Assembly (NCBI RefSeq): GCF_009831115.1
Contig: NZ_WUUK01000002.1
Coordinates: forward strand, 372,001-436,000
Length of the DNA stretch: 64,000 bases
DNA from: Salinicoccus hispanicus
GTDB taxonomy: Bacteria > Bacillota > Bacilli > Staphylococcales > Salinicoccaceae
Direction: 5' to 3'
Below the pieces are notes generated by a model. That model was not told the DNA's origin and searched no databases. It saw only the letters and a list, made by a program, of their open reading frames with translations. Positions 1-9,445 of the stretch are shown in pieces. Made by a program: the position numbers and the translations under genes. Positions within the stretch are counted from its first letter, which is position 1. Every line of letters starts with the position of its first letter.

Positions 1-1
1 A

Positions 2-886
2 GAAACTGACTACGTTATTGTAAGATTGCACAGCATGATAGGGTTACAAGCTTTAAAATACGTAAAAAAGTACAATAAACCCTATTTAATTGAGTTAGTT
101 GGCTGCCCTTGGGATGCTTACTGGAACCATAGTGCTACAGGTAAATTAGTAGCGCCATACATGTATAAAAAAGTAAAAAAAGAAGTTTGGAATTCTCAAT
201 ATACATTGTACGTAACGAATGAATTTCTTCAGAATAGATATCCTACTAAAGGTCACTCGATAAATTGTTCCAACGTAATAGTAGAAGAAGTGGATGGCAG
301 TGTACTTTCAGAAAGAATATCGAAAATAAAGAATAATGACGGTAATAAAACAATGATTGGAACTACTGCTTCTGTAGCTGTAAAGTACAAAGGTCAGCAG
401 TATATAATCGAAGCATTAGGAAAACTGAAAGAAAAAGGAATTAATAATTTTGAATATCAACTGGTTGGTGATGGCAATCAAGATTATCTAAGAGAAGTAG
501 CTAAAAGCAATAAGGTCGAGGACAAAGTGAAGTTTTTAGGCCCTAAAACTCATGATGAAGTACTTCAATGGTTGGATAGCATAGATTTATACGCTCAACC
601 GAGTAAACAAGAAGGGTTGCCGCGCGCTGTCATAGAAGCAATGAGTAGAGGGCTCCCATCAATTGGCGCTAATACAGCCGGCATCCCTGAACTATTAGAA
701 AAAGAATATATTTTTAATAGAAAAATGAATATTGAAGAAATAGCAAACTTGTTATTAAGTTTTAATGAAACAAATTTAATTGAGCAGGCAAAAAGGAATT
801 TTAAAGTAGCTGAAGATTATTATTATCATAAAATAGAGGGTCGTAGATCTACATTCTTTAAAAAGTTTGCACAATCAGAAGAATAG
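2..886 (+). CDS. Glycosyltransferase family 4, 5' end cut by window
   Basis: The reading frame is already open at base 2 and encodes residues typical of the end of the first Rossmann half (DYVIVRLHS), so the true start lies upstream and the TTG at 26 is not the start. The C-terminal half carries the GT-B nucleotide-sugar site: VGDGN near base 466, and the EX7E pattern in EGLPRAVIEA around 613-642, followed by a GIPEL loop. Such enzymes transfer a sugar from a nucleotide donor to the growing lipid-linked repeat unit on the cytoplasmic membrane face. Donor and acceptor cannot be read from the sequence. It is the first visible gene of the AT-rich capsule cluster, 42 bases before the UDP-glucose dehydrogenase. 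Confidence 0.85.
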   Translation, partial: ETDYVIVRLHSMIGLQALKYVKKYNKPYLIELVGCPWDAYWNHSATGKLVAPYMYKKVKKEVWNSQYTLYVTNEFLQNRYPTKGHSINCSNVIVEEVDGSVLSERISKIKNNDGNKTMIGTTASVAVKYKGQQYIIEALGKLKEKGINNFEYQLVGDGNQDYLREVAKSNKVEDKVKFLGPKTHDEVLQWLDSIDLYAQPSKQEGLPRAVIEAMSRGLPSIGANTAGIPELLEKEYIFNRKMNIEEIANLLLSFNETNLIEQAKRNFKVAEDYYYHKIEGRRSTFFKKFAQSEE

Positions 887-928
887 GTAATATTTTTAAT
901 TAGCGGTTTAAACAACGGAGGGACTTAT

Positions 929-2269
929 ATGAAAATAGCTGTAGCAGGTACTGGTTATGTCGGCTTGGTTTCAGGCGTTGCATTTGCGGAAGTGGGACAT
1001 CAAGTAACTTGTGTAGATATAGATAGTGATAAAGTTGATTACATGAAAGACGGGAATTCTCCCATTTATGAAAAAGATCTAGAAGAGATGATGAGAAGAA
1101 ACTATTCACTAGGAAGATTGGATTACACAATTGATTATAAGAATGCTTATAAAGATGCTGATGTTATATTTATTGGTGTTGGAACACCAGAACAGCCTGA
1201 TGGTTCAGCGGATCTATCTTATATCGCAACAGTAGCAAGACAGATTGCAGAAACATTGGAAAAAGACTGCTTGATTGTTGTAAAATCCACTGTTCCTATT
1301 GGAACTAATGATAAAGTAGAAAAATTTGTAAGTGATTATTTAGTTAACGATGTTAAAGTAGAAGTGGCATCCAATCCAGAATTTTTAGCCCAAGGTTCAG
1401 CTGTGCACGATACTCTACATGCTTCTAGAATAATAATTGGTACCGAAAGTGGATGGGCTGAAGAAATACTTAAAGAAATATATAAACCTTTTAATCTTCC
1501 AGTTGTTTCAGTCAATAGAAGATCAGCAGAAATGATCAAATACGCATCAAACGATTTTCTAGCACTGAAGATTTCTTATATGAATGAAATAGCTAATCTT
1601 TGTGAATTGGTTGGAGCAGATATCCAAGATGTAGCTGAAGGGATGAGTTATGACTCGCGTATAGGTAGCCAGTTTTTGAACGCAGGAATTGGATATGGTG
1701 GATCATGTTTTCCGAAGGATACTAAAGCATTAGATTATATAGGAGAACAGAACGGTTATGAGCTTAAAACAATCAAGTCTACTATTGCCATAAATAATGA
1801 GCAAAAATTAAAGTTATATAATAAGGCAAGTGAGCGGCTCATCACTTTTAAAAATTTAAAAGTAGCTGTTTTAGGACTTACTTTTAAACCGGGCACTGAC
1901 GATTTAAGGGAAGCAGCATCTTTAACGAATTTACCTTTACTACTTTCACAGGGTGCAGATATATATGCTTTTGACCCTGTAGGTGCAGAGAACTTTAAGC
2001 AGCATTACCCAGAAGGTAAAAATTTGAATGGGAACATTACTTATGTTTCGAGTGTAAATGAAGCTTTAGAAGAAGCAAATGTCTGCTTTATATTCACTGA
2101 GTGGCCAGAAGTAAAAGAAATTAATCCAAAGACATTTAATAAATTGATGAGAACGCCACTAGTCTTCGATGGTAGAAATATTTTTAACTTAAAAGAAATG
2201 GAAGAGGCAGGAATAGAGTATCACTCAATCGGTCGAATGGCCACTGTCAGAAAAACGATAAAGAGCTAA
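929..2269 (+). CDS. ugd: UDP-glucose 6-dehydrogenase
   Basis: Oxidises UDP-glucose to UDP-glucuronate with two NAD+. The 446-residue protein starts with a Rossmann GTGYVGL motif at residues 7-13 and carries the catalytic cysteine motif GGSCFPKD near residue 259. Length and motif order fit the UDP-glucose/GDP-mannose dehydrogenase family (TuaD, CapL types). The glucose rather than mannose specificity is inferred from the neighbours: GalU, which makes UDP-glucose, follows at once, and a UDP-glucuronate 4-epimerase lies in the same cluster. An ACGGAGGG ribosome site precedes the ATG. Confidence 0.93.
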   Translation: MKIAVAGTGYVGLVSGVAFAEVGHQVTCVDIDSDKVDYMKDGNSPIYEKDLEEMMRRNYSLGRLDYTIDYKNAYKDADVIFIGVGTPEQPDGSADLSYIATVARQIAETLEKDCLIVVKSTVPIGTNDKVEKFVSDYLVNDVKVEVASNPEFLAQGSAVHDTLHASRIIIGTESGWAEEILKEIYKPFNLPVVSVNRRSAEMIKYASNDFLALKISYMNEIANLCELVGADIQDVAEGMSYDSRIGSQFLNAGIGYGGSCFPKDTKALDYIGEQNGYELKTIKSTIAINNEQKLKLYNKASERLITFKNLKVAVLGLTFKPGTDDLREAASLTNLPLLLSQGADIYAFDPVGAENFKQHYPEGKNLNGNITYVSSVNEALEEANVCFIFTEWPEVKEINPKTFNKLMRTPLVFDGRNIFNLKEMEEAGIEYHSIGRMATVRKTIKS

Positions 2270-2313
2270 CTTCATAATTGGTAGTTAAAGTAAAAATTTT
2301 AGGAGGATTAAAA

Positions 2314-3183
2314 ATGCAGAAAATAAAAAAAGCAATTATCCCTGCGGCAGGTTTAGGTACAAGATTTTTGCCTGCTACAAAAGCAATGCCAAAGGAAATG
2401 CTACCTATAGTCGATAAACCAACAATACAGTATATTGTTGAAGAGGCCATTGAATCCGGTATAGAGGATATAATCATCGTCACCGGCAAAGGAAAAAGAG
2501 CAATAGAAGATCATTTTGATCACAACTTGGAGCTAGAAAAAAACTTAGAAGAAAAGAATAAAATAGAAATGTTAGAAAAAGTAAACTATCCTTCTAATGT
2601 TGAACTACATTTTATAAGACAAAAAGAACCAAAAGGATTAGGACATGCAATCTGGTGTGGTAGGAAATTTATTGGTAATGAACCTTTTGCTGTTTTATTA
2701 GGGGATGACATAGTTCAAGCAGACACACCAGGATTGAAACAGCTAATTGACCAATACGAAAGAACCCTTTGTTCTATTGTTGGCGTGCAACAAGTTAACA
2801 AAGAAGAGACAAATCGGTATGGTATAGTGGATCCAATTGATAACGAAGGAAGATTGTATCAGGTAAGAGATTTAGTAGAGAAACCAGAAATTGAGAAAGC
2901 CCCTTCTAATTTAGCAATTATGGGTAGATACATACTTACTCCTGAAATATTCGAGTATTTAGAAAAGCAGAAAAAAGGAGCAGGAGGAGAAATCCAGCTT
3001 ACAGATGCACTTCAATATCTTAACGAAAAAGAAAAAGTTTATGCATACGACTTCAAAGGAAAAAGGTTTGACGTTGGTGAAAAGTTAGGTTTCATTAAGA
3101 CTAATATTGAATTTGCTCTTACCAATGATGAAATAGGTGAAGATGTAAGAAAATACATTCTTCAATTAGGCAACGATATTTAA
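2314..3183 (+). CDS. galU: UTP-glucose-1-phosphate uridylyltransferase
   Basis: Makes UDP-glucose from glucose-1-phosphate and UTP. The N-terminus shows the nucleotidyltransferase signature [15 protein letters not shown], followed by KEMLP, an LLGDD metal-binding turn near residue 130 and VEKP further on. At 290 residues it matches the family length. I start at ATG 2314, which has a perfect AGGAGG at 2301-2306; an in-frame TTG at 2278 would add 12 residues without a ribosome site. It supplies the substrate of the preceding dehydrogenase. Confidence 0.95.
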   Translation: MQKIKKAIIPAAGLGTRFLPATKAMPKEMLPIVDKPTIQYIVEEAIESGIEDIIIVTGKGKRAIEDHFDHNLELEKNLEEKNKIEMLEKVNYPSNVELHFIRQKEPKGLGHAIWCGRKFIGNEPFAVLLGDDIVQADTPGLKQLIDQYERTLCSIVGVQQVNKEETNRYGIVDPIDNEGRLYQVRDLVEKPEIEKAPSNLAIMGRYILTPEIFEYLEKQKKGAGGEIQLTDALQYLNEKEKVYAYDFKGKRFDVGEKLGFIKTNIEFALTNDEIGEDVRKYILQLGNDI

Positions 3184-3215
3184 AAATCATTTAATTTGTT
3201 ATTAGGAGTTCATCC

Positions 3216-4610
3216 ATGTCAAATTACTATAGCAATCTTACAAAAAGTAGTTTTACATATAAAGAAATTTTCACTACTTTCTTAGTATACGCTTTGCTAA
3301 TAAGTTTTATGCTATATGTATACTATGAACAGTATAATTATAATTTTATTATGTTTATTCTACTTATTACTATAGCCGTATTTCCATTGTTTCTATTCCG
3401 TGATCTATTCCATCCCTTCAATATATTTCTAATAAGTACTCAATTTTTTTATATATTTAATATGATCGATATTCACTATAACAAGAGTTCATTTAGATAC
3501 GGTACGTTAGATCCTGCTTTACATGAGACATATTTTTCCTGGTCCATACTTATAGTTATCATTTGGTATATTTTTATGTATGCAGGTTATGCGTTTGCTA
3601 CAAGAACTAAAACAGAGTTAATAAAGAAGGAAAAGTTTTTTAAGGTTGATAATACTAAAGCTATAGGTGTAATACTTATTTTTATTGGGCTTTTGAGCTA
3701 CGCATTGATTTTCTTCTTGCAAGGTGGATTACAAGGTGTAATATCAGGTTTGAATAATAGGGTTGAAGCTTATGCGGGTATGGGATATTTTAAACTACTA
3801 ACTACTCTAATAACAGTTGGTTCTTTGTTTCTGTTAAGCACTGGTAAAAAGAAGTTATCCTTTTTTTTCATACTTATCACTTTTATTTTTCTAGTATCTT
3901 ATGGTGGAAGAAGTACTGCGTTCTTTAGTTCCGTTTTTCCGTACTTAGTTTTTTACCATTATAAATACAAAAATTTAAGATTTGTAACATTATTACCATT
4001 AGCTTTCGTCATGATGATATTTGCTATCGCTTTAGGTAATTATAGATTGTACAATGAGTTTCAGTTAGATTTTAGTAATGTCTATGAAATTTTGAGTAAG
4101 GTAGGTATGAGCATCCAAGGAGGCGAAATCTTACCTAGTTTAGTAGGATCATTAATGGAAGGTAAGATTGACTACCAATATGGCGCGATTCTAATGAATA
4201 TATTATATGCACCTATTCCAAGCTCTATATGGCAAAACAAGCCCCCGATAGATGAAAGTGGTGTTGTCGGCAGAGCTTTAATGGGAAGTGAGTATTGGGG
4301 TCTACCGCCAGGGCCATATGGTTTGGCTTTCTATAACTTTGGATTTATAGGTGTTATTCTTATTGCTTTCGTTACAGGATATTTAATTAATAAGTTCTAT
4401 TATAAAATGGTTGTTAATAAATTTTCTGATTCGGCTTTGATTTTCTATATTATGATTATTGTATCTGCTTTTAATTTTTTGGCTACTTCTGATCAAATAG
4501 AGATTTTATGGTATTTTATAACGTTTATAGCGATATACTTTATCAACAAATTCCTAAATATAATAAAAAACAAAGGTATGCAAAATGAAAACAACTCTAA
4601 GATATATTAG
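3216..4610 (+). CDS. Wzy-like oligosaccharide repeat-unit polymerase
   Basis: A 464-residue, very hydrophobic protein with about ten to twelve predicted membrane segments and a large extracytoplasmic loop in the C-terminal half (about residues 285-360). This is the architecture of O-antigen and capsule polymerases of the Wzy type, which join lipid-linked repeat units on the outer membrane face. Sequence conservation in this family is poor, so the call rests on topology and position, just before a flippase. A conserved-looking stretch VSYGGRS near residue 230 is typical of oligosaccharide repeat-unit polymerases. The gene is strongly AT-rich. Confidence 0.75.
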   Translation: MSNYYSNLTKSSFTYKEIFTTFLVYALLISFMLYVYYEQYNYNFIMFILLITIAVFPLFLFRDLFHPFNIFLISTQFFYIFNMIDIHYNKSSFRYGTLDPALHETYFSWSILIVIIWYIFMYAGYAFATRTKTELIKKEKFFKVDNTKAIGVILIFIGLLSYALIFFLQGGLQGVISGLNNRVEAYAGMGYFKLLTTLITVGSLFLLSTGKKKLSFFFILITFIFLVSYGGRSTAFFSSVFPYLVFYHYKYKNLRFVTLLPLAFVMMIFAIALGNYRLYNEFQLDFSNVYEILSKVGMSIQGGEILPSLVGSLMEGKIDYQYGAILMNILYAPIPSSIWQNKPPIDESGVVGRALMGSEYWGLPPGPYGLAFYNFGFIGVILIAFVTGYLINKFYYKMVVNKFSDSALIFYIMIIVSAFNFLATSDQIEILWYFITFIAIYFINKFLNIIKNKGMQNENNSKIY

Positions 4611-4627
4611 AAATTTAGGATGGTATG

Positions 4628-5848
4628 ATGATCAATAAAAAAACTTTCTTTAAAAATATTTCCTGGGTGTTTTCTGCCAATCTAATAATAGCTTTCTTGA
4701 AGTGGTTAGTGCTTATTATGATAGCGAATTTACTAACACCAAAAGATGTAGGCGTATATTCTCTCGCGTTTGCTCTAAGTGCTCCATTAGCCATGTTCAT
4801 GCATATGAAATTAAGAAGTATATATGTTGCTGGAAACAATGTTGATTTTTCAAGTTTTAGTAAAACGAGAGATTTTTTGACAATAATCTCAGTTCTAGTA
4901 CTTGTTATTATAGAGGTTTTATTCTCTACTTCTATGAGTTACGTAATTCTTCTAGTGGGTCTAATAAAGATTTTTGATCTTCATTCAGAAATATACTATG
5001 CCATTCCTCATAAAAGTGAGAAATTAAGCTTTATTGGAAAGTTAATGGTATCAAAACACTTATTAAGTTTTGGGATATTTTTTGTTCTTTTGTATTTTAC
5101 TAGAGATTTAGTATTATCTCTCGCTGTTCAATTATTGGTTCAATTAATATTTTTCTTCTTTATTGAAAAGCCAAGAACGAAAAGGTATTTACCTCATGAC
5201 AAAATGGAGTCTGAAAGTATTATAGTGATTTTAAAAAAAGGAGTTCCATTAGGTCTAGTTCTAATGATTGTTTCTTTTCAATCGAATTTTCCGAGATATG
5301 TTATAGAACATTTACTTGGTGTCGAAGTGTTAGGTTATTTTTCAGCTGTTTCTTACCTTCTAGTTCTTGGAAACACACTAATGCTAGCTGTTACACAAAC
5401 CTTTCTCCCTTCACTCTCTAGATATTTAAGCAACAAAAATTACAATAAATTCAAGAAAAGAGTCTTTGCCGAATTGAATATATTGGCTATTAGTATTGGA
5501 TTAACTGCTATAATCCTTTGTTATTTCTTGGGAGAGTTTGTTCTAGATTTTTTCTATGGTCAAGAATACGCTCAGTATCAGGATATTCTTACGATTTTAA
5601 GTTTTTCTTTAATATTTAATTTTATAGGATGGAATTTTGATTTGGCCCTACTTGCGCTTGATTATATTAATATTCAACCTATTATTGCAACAGTGGTATT
5701 ATTAGCAACAATAGTATTTAGTATAGTATCAATAAACTATTATGGTTTGTACGGTGCTGCTTATACTATGATTTTCACCAATTTCTTACAAATGATTTTA
5801 AGGGGAATGGCCACAGTCTACAAGTTAAAAAAAATAGGAGCTTTATAG
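4628..5848 (+). CDS. Wzx-like polysaccharide flippase
   Basis: An integral membrane protein of about 406 residues with roughly twelve hydrophobic segments. The N-terminus (TFFKNISWVFSANLIIAFLKW) and the LLTPKDVGVYSLA stretch are typical of the polysaccharide transporter branch of the MOP superfamily. It would move undecaprenyl-diphosphate-linked repeat units across the membrane for the adjacent polymerase. Two ATG codons lie in tandem at 4625 and 4628; AGGA at 4617-4620 is better spaced for the second. Confidence 0.82.
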   Translation: MINKKTFFKNISWVFSANLIIAFLKWLVLIMIANLLTPKDVGVYSLAFALSAPLAMFMHMKLRSIYVAGNNVDFSSFSKTRDFLTIISVLVLVIIEVLFSTSMSYVILLVGLIKIFDLHSEIYYAIPHKSEKLSFIGKLMVSKHLLSFGIFFVLLYFTRDLVLSLAVQLLVQLIFFFFIEKPRTKRYLPHDKMESESIIVILKKGVPLGLVLMIVSFQSNFPRYVIEHLLGVEVLGYFSAVSYLLVLGNTLMLAVTQTFLPSLSRYLSNKNYNKFKKRVFAELNILAISIGLTAIILCYFLGEFVLDFFYGQEYAQYQDILTILSFSLIFNFIGWNFDLALLALDYINIQPIIATVVLLATIVFSIVSINYYGLYGAAYTMIFTNFLQMILRGMATVYKLKKIGAL

Positions 5849-5872
5849 TTTTTATTAATTAAGGAGATTTGT

Positions 5873-6775
5873 ATGAAAAGAATATTAAAGCTTATAAAAA
5901 GACCATCCAAAGTTCTGCTATTTGTCATTAAAAAAAGTAAATTGCTAAGGTATGTTCCTGATAAGTTGTATTTAAAAATCTATTACTATATTGCTACAAA
6001 AGAAAAGTTGAATCTTGAAGATCCTAAAAGTTTTAATGAAAAACTTCAATGGCTGAAAGTCAATGATAGAAAACCCAAGTATAACTCTATTGTTGATAAA
6101 TACGAAGTACGTAAGTATGTCTCTGAAAAAATAGGTGAAGAATATCTTATTCCTTTATACGGTGTCTATAAAAGGTATGAAGAAATAGATTTCGATGCAC
6201 TACCATCTCAATTTGTTCTAAAATCTACTCATACCTCAGGACACGTATACATTTGTAATGATAAAAATAAAATAAATCATACAAAGTTAAAATCTACTCT
6301 TGATAAGTGGTTGAAAAAAAACTTGTATCATCCCCATAGAGAGTGGCCTTACAAAGATGTAGAACCAAGAATAGTATGCGAGAAACTAATGGTCGATGAA
6401 TCAGGAAATGATCTGAAAGATTATAAGTTTTTTGTTTTTAATGGAGAGCCTAAAGTTATTCAAGTAGATTTTAACCGTTATATAAATCACAAAAGGAATA
6501 TCTATGATTTGAACTGGAATCTATTGCCTTTAAAAATTGAGATTCAAAATGATCCTGATTTTATTATAAACAAGCCACAGAATTTGGATAAGATGTTGGA
6601 ACTAGCTAAAAAACTAGGGGAAAATTTGGCTTTTATAAGAGTAGATTTATACAGTATTAACGACAAAATCTATTTTGGAGAGTTAACCTTCTTCCCAGGG
6701 GCTGGATATTATAGATACACTCCGTCTTACTACGAAAAATTAAAAGGGGAATGGATTACTTTACCCCAGAGTTAA
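5873..6775 (+). CDS. TupA-like ATP-grasp polysaccharide protein
   Basis: The 300-residue protein resembles the TupA-like ATP-grasp family named after the teichuronopeptide gene of an alkaliphilic Bacillus. Visible hallmarks are the N-terminal SFNEKLQWLK, then VDKYEVRKYV, the nucleotide-binding VLKSTHTSGH, and the late acidic metal-binding pair in RVDLYSINDKIYFGELTF. In the reference system such a protein is linked to attachment of poly-glutamate to a glucuronate polymer. Here the same cluster makes UDP-glucuronate, so an amino-acid or peptide decoration of a uronic acid is plausible but unproven. AAGGAG precedes the ATG by 7 bases. Confidence 0.8.
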   Translation: MKRILKLIKRPSKVLLFVIKKSKLLRYVPDKLYLKIYYYIATKEKLNLEDPKSFNEKLQWLKVNDRKPKYNSIVDKYEVRKYVSEKIGEEYLIPLYGVYKRYEEIDFDALPSQFVLKSTHTSGHVYICNDKNKINHTKLKSTLDKWLKKNLYHPHREWPYKDVEPRIVCEKLMVDESGNDLKDYKFFVFNGEPKVIQVDFNRYINHKRNIYDLNWNLLPLKIEIQNDPDFIINKPQNLDKMLELAKKLGENLAFIRVDLYSINDKIYFGELTFFPGAGYYRYTPSYYEKLKGEWITLPQS

Positions 6776-6796
6776 ATAATTAGGAGGCAATTTACA

Positions 6797-7807
6797 ATGA
6801 AAATACTTGTTACGGGATCAGCGGGATTTATAGGGATGCACTTGTCAATTGCACTAATTGAAAAAGGTCATGATGTAATTGGTTATGATAATATGAATAG
6901 TTATTATAATGTTGAGCTTAAAGAAGAAAGACTAAAAGTATTGAAGAGTTTTCCGAGATTCAAATTTTATAAAGCTGACTTAAACGATTTTAGTTGTTTA
7001 GATAATTGTATGAAAGAAGAGCAAGTGGAAATAATAATCAACTTGGCTGCACAAGCAGGAGTGAGGTATAGCATATCAAATCCTCAAGCTTATATTGATT
7101 CAAATATAAGTGGTTTCTTAAATGTACTTGAGGTTAGTAAAAAGTATAAAATTAAACATCTGATCTATGCTTCGTCTAGCTCTGTTTATGGTGGCAACAC
7201 TAGAATGCCGTTCTCTACAGAAGATAGCGTAGATCACCCCGTAAGCTTATATGCAACTACTAAGAAAACAAATGAACTCATGGCTCATACTTATAGTCAC
7301 TTATATAATATACCAACAAGTGGATTAAGGTTCTTCACAGTATATGGGCCATACGGTAGACCCGACATGGCTTATTTCTCTTTTGCTGAAAATATAACTA
7401 ATGATAAAGAGATAAAGATTTTTAATCAAGGTGATATGATGAGAGATTTTACATACATAGATGATATTGTAGATGGTATTATCGGTCTCTTGGATAAAGT
7501 GCCTGAAGGTGCAAAAAATTGGAAAGAAGTCACTCCAAACCCAAGTTTCAGTTATGCTCCTTATAAAGTTTATAACATAGGCAATAATCAACCAGTTAAA
7601 TTATTGGACTTCATTAATACTTTGGAAAAACATTTGGGCAAAGAAGCAAAGAAAAATTATGTTGAGATGCAACCTGGCGACGTAAGAGCGACATTCGCCA
7701 ATATAGACGAAATTCAAAAAGTTGCTGATTTTTACCCTTCAACGACTATCGACGAGGGTCTTAAAAAGTTTGTAGACTGGTACGAAGAATTTTATAATGT
7801 AAAATAA
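6797..7807 (+). CDS. capI: UDP-glucuronate 4-epimerase (CapI/LpsL type)
   Basis: An extended short-chain dehydrogenase of 336 residues that should interconvert UDP-glucuronate and UDP-galacturonate. It shows the NAD-binding GSAGFIG at residues 7-13, the catalytic YATTK around residues 151-155 and the subfamily stretch TVYGPYGRPDMA, which distinguishes glucuronate epimerases from UDP-glucose 4-epimerases. With GalU and the dehydrogenase it completes a route from glucose-1-phosphate to UDP-galacturonate. An AGGAGG site at 6782-6787 precedes the ATG. Confidence 0.9.
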   Translation: MKILVTGSAGFIGMHLSIALIEKGHDVIGYDNMNSYYNVELKEERLKVLKSFPRFKFYKADLNDFSCLDNCMKEEQVEIIINLAAQAGVRYSISNPQAYIDSNISGFLNVLEVSKKYKIKHLIYASSSSVYGGNTRMPFSTEDSVDHPVSLYATTKKTNELMAHTYSHLYNIPTSGLRFFTVYGPYGRPDMAYFSFAENITNDKEIKIFNQGDMMRDFTYIDDIVDGIIGLLDKVPEGAKNWKEVTPNPSFSYAPYKVYNIGNNQPVKLLDFINTLEKHLGKEAKKNYVEMQPGDVRATFANIDEIQKVADFYPSTTIDEGLKKFVDWYEEFYNVK

Positions 7808-7872
7808 TTATTAGTACTTCAACTATTTTTATTTTAGCTAAGTGATAAAAAAGATTGAAAGGAAGAGATACA

Positions 7873-8436
7873 TTGCTGAAAAGATTCTTTGATTTTTCTT
7901 CTTCTACTAGTGGCATCATAATATTTCTTCCATTGTTTGCAATAATTAGCTTTGCGATAAAAAAGGATTCTCCTGGCCCAATTTTATTTAAACAAAAGCG
8001 TCCTGGATTAAATAATGAGCATTTTACTATCTATAAGTTCAGATCAATGGCTGTAGACACACCTAATGTTGAAACAGCAAAGCTTGGAGAAGGTGTATCC
8101 TACATTACCATGACCGGAAAGTTCATCAGGAAAACATCCATAGATGAACTTCCCCAGCTGATTAATGTGGCTAAAGGGGAAATGTCAGTAGTAGGGCCAA
8201 GACCTGCTCTTTACAATCAGTATGATCTCATTAGAATGCGGACTGAAGCAGGGGTACATAAAGTCAAACCTGGTATCACTGGCTACGCCCAGGTAATGGG
8301 ACGTGATGAAATCAGTGACGAGGAAAAAGTAAGGTTCGACAAGTACTATGTTGATAACCAAACATTCCTTTTTGATATGTGGGTTATATGGAAGACATTT
8401 AAGAATGTAATATCATCAGAAGGCGTCAGTCATTAA
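7873..8436 (+). CDS. Initiating sugar-phosphate transferase (monotopic PGT)
   Basis: A small phosphoglycosyl transferase of about 187 residues that loads the first sugar-1-phosphate onto undecaprenyl phosphate. One N-terminal re-entrant membrane helix (about residues 8-30) is followed by the family blocks KFRSM, TSIDELPQL, VVGPRPAL and PGITGYAQV. I choose the TTG at 7873 because GGAAGAG at 7861-7867 lies 5 bases upstream; the TTG at 7855 has no ribosome site. It is the last gene of the cluster, 65 bases after the epimerase. Base composition rises slightly here compared with the AT-rich genes before it. Confidence 0.9.
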   Translation: MLKRFFDFSSSTSGIIIFLPLFAIISFAIKKDSPGPILFKQKRPGLNNEHFTIYKFRSMAVDTPNVETAKLGEGVSYITMTGKFIRKTSIDELPQLINVAKGEMSVVGPRPALYNQYDLIRMRTEAGVHKVKPGITGYAQVMGRDEISDEEKVRFDKYYVDNQTFLFDMWVIWKTFKNVISSEGVSH

Positions 8437-8461
8437 TTCTTATTTCATGAGTTGATTATAA

Positions 8462-8508
8462 AAAAGTACCTCCGAGCTGAGTTTAAAATTCAGCTCGGAG
8501 GTACTTTT
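8462..8508 (+). terminator. Rho-independent terminator of the first capsule cluster
   Basis: A perfect 19-bp inverted repeat (arms 8462-8480 and 8490-8508, 9-base loop) ends in TTTT 26 bases after the transferase stop codon. Its A-rich start and T-rich end mean it could work in both directions. Confidence 0.93.
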
Positions 8509-8565
8509 CATTTGTTTAATCATAAGTACAATGTTTATAGGCTTAAAGTCCAAATATATCAGTAG

Positions 8566-8602
8566 TTACAATAAAATTAGAATATTTAAAATTTTATTGT
8601 AA
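8566..8602. promoter_or_regulatory. Inverted repeat upstream of YheO/DauR-like regulator
   Basis: A perfect 13-bp inverted repeat (TTACAATAAAATT at 8566-8578 and its complement at 8590-8602, 11-base spacer) lies about 60 bases before the regulator start. A second partial symmetry, ATTGT and ACAAT separated by 8 bases, sits at about 8622-8639. Both are AT-rich and there is no T-run after them, so an operator for autoregulation is more likely than a terminator. The assignment is inference. Confidence 0.4.
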
Positions 8603-8660
8603 TTATACCTTCTTAATGTTATTGTAAAAAGTAACAATAGTGGATAAGGGAGGTAATCCA

Positions 8661-9332
8661 TTGGATAAAAGTATGGATAGTATATTTGATCAAGCTATTC
8701 GAACTGCTGATATTCTAGTCGCAACATTCGGTAATAACTGTGAAGTTGCTGTCCATGATTTCAAAGATATGGATAAGTCGTTGATATATTTATCAGGAAG
8801 TATAACGGAGAGAAAAGTTGGCGCACCTATTACTGATTTGGTTCTAAGAGAATACCGTAGTGCTAAAGATGGGGTAAAGGATATGACCAACTATAAAACT
8901 TTTTCAAAAGATGGCAAAGTTTTAAAATCATCGACGATATTTCTAAGAGAATCAGAAGGTACAGTTATCGGGGCTCTATGTATAAATGTTGATATCAGTC
9001 TGCTCATTCAGTTGGAGGGTCAGATACAGAGTGTGACTACATTTGATGAAGAGAAAAAACGACAAGAAACATTCTCTACAGATGTACAAGAAGTGATAGA
9101 AAATATAGTCAATGAGGTATTAAAAACGTATAACAAGCCTCCCACTCTTTTGAGTATGGATGAAAAAGTTGAATGTGTAGGTCAGTTGGAAATGAGAGGG
9201 GTTTTTATGATAAAGGGATCCACCGATTATCTAGCTACAGTAATGGGTGTATCGAAATATACTATTTATAATTATCTCCAAAAAATACGTTCAAAAAATA
9301 ACTTTCAGGTGGAAAATGATCACTTGAAATAG
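8661..9332 (+). CDS. YheO-like PAS / HTH transcriptional regulator
   Basis: A 223-residue protein whose N-terminal part (about residues 5-115) looks like a YheO-type PAS domain (NCEVAVHDFKD, GAPITDLVL, GALCINVDIS). The C-terminal helix-turn-helix (YLATVMGVSKYTIYNYLQKIR) fits HTH_22. Relatives include DauR, a regulator of D-arginine use in Pseudomonas. The start is TTG 8661, with GGGAGG 7 bases upstream; a GTG at 8640 lacks a ribosome site. It probably senses a small ligand and controls the symporter-SDR-hydrolase genes 110 bases downstream. The ligand is unknown. Confidence 0.82.
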   Translation: MDKSMDSIFDQAIRTADILVATFGNNCEVAVHDFKDMDKSLIYLSGSITERKVGAPITDLVLREYRSAKDGVKDMTNYKTFSKDGKVLKSSTIFLRESEGTVIGALCINVDISLLIQLEGQIQSVTTFDEEKKRQETFSTDVQEVIENIVNEVLKTYNKPPTLLSMDEKVECVGQLEMRGVFMIKGSTDYLATVMGVSKYTIYNYLQKIRSKNNFQVENDHLK

Positions 9333-9445
9333 ACTCCACAGGGCTAGTCTCTTTATATTCCTGACTTTCAAATAATATCGTAGCCAGTAATGAGCTGTAT
9401 GAATGATTTAAAGTCAACAAAAAATTATTTTACAGGAGGCATTCT

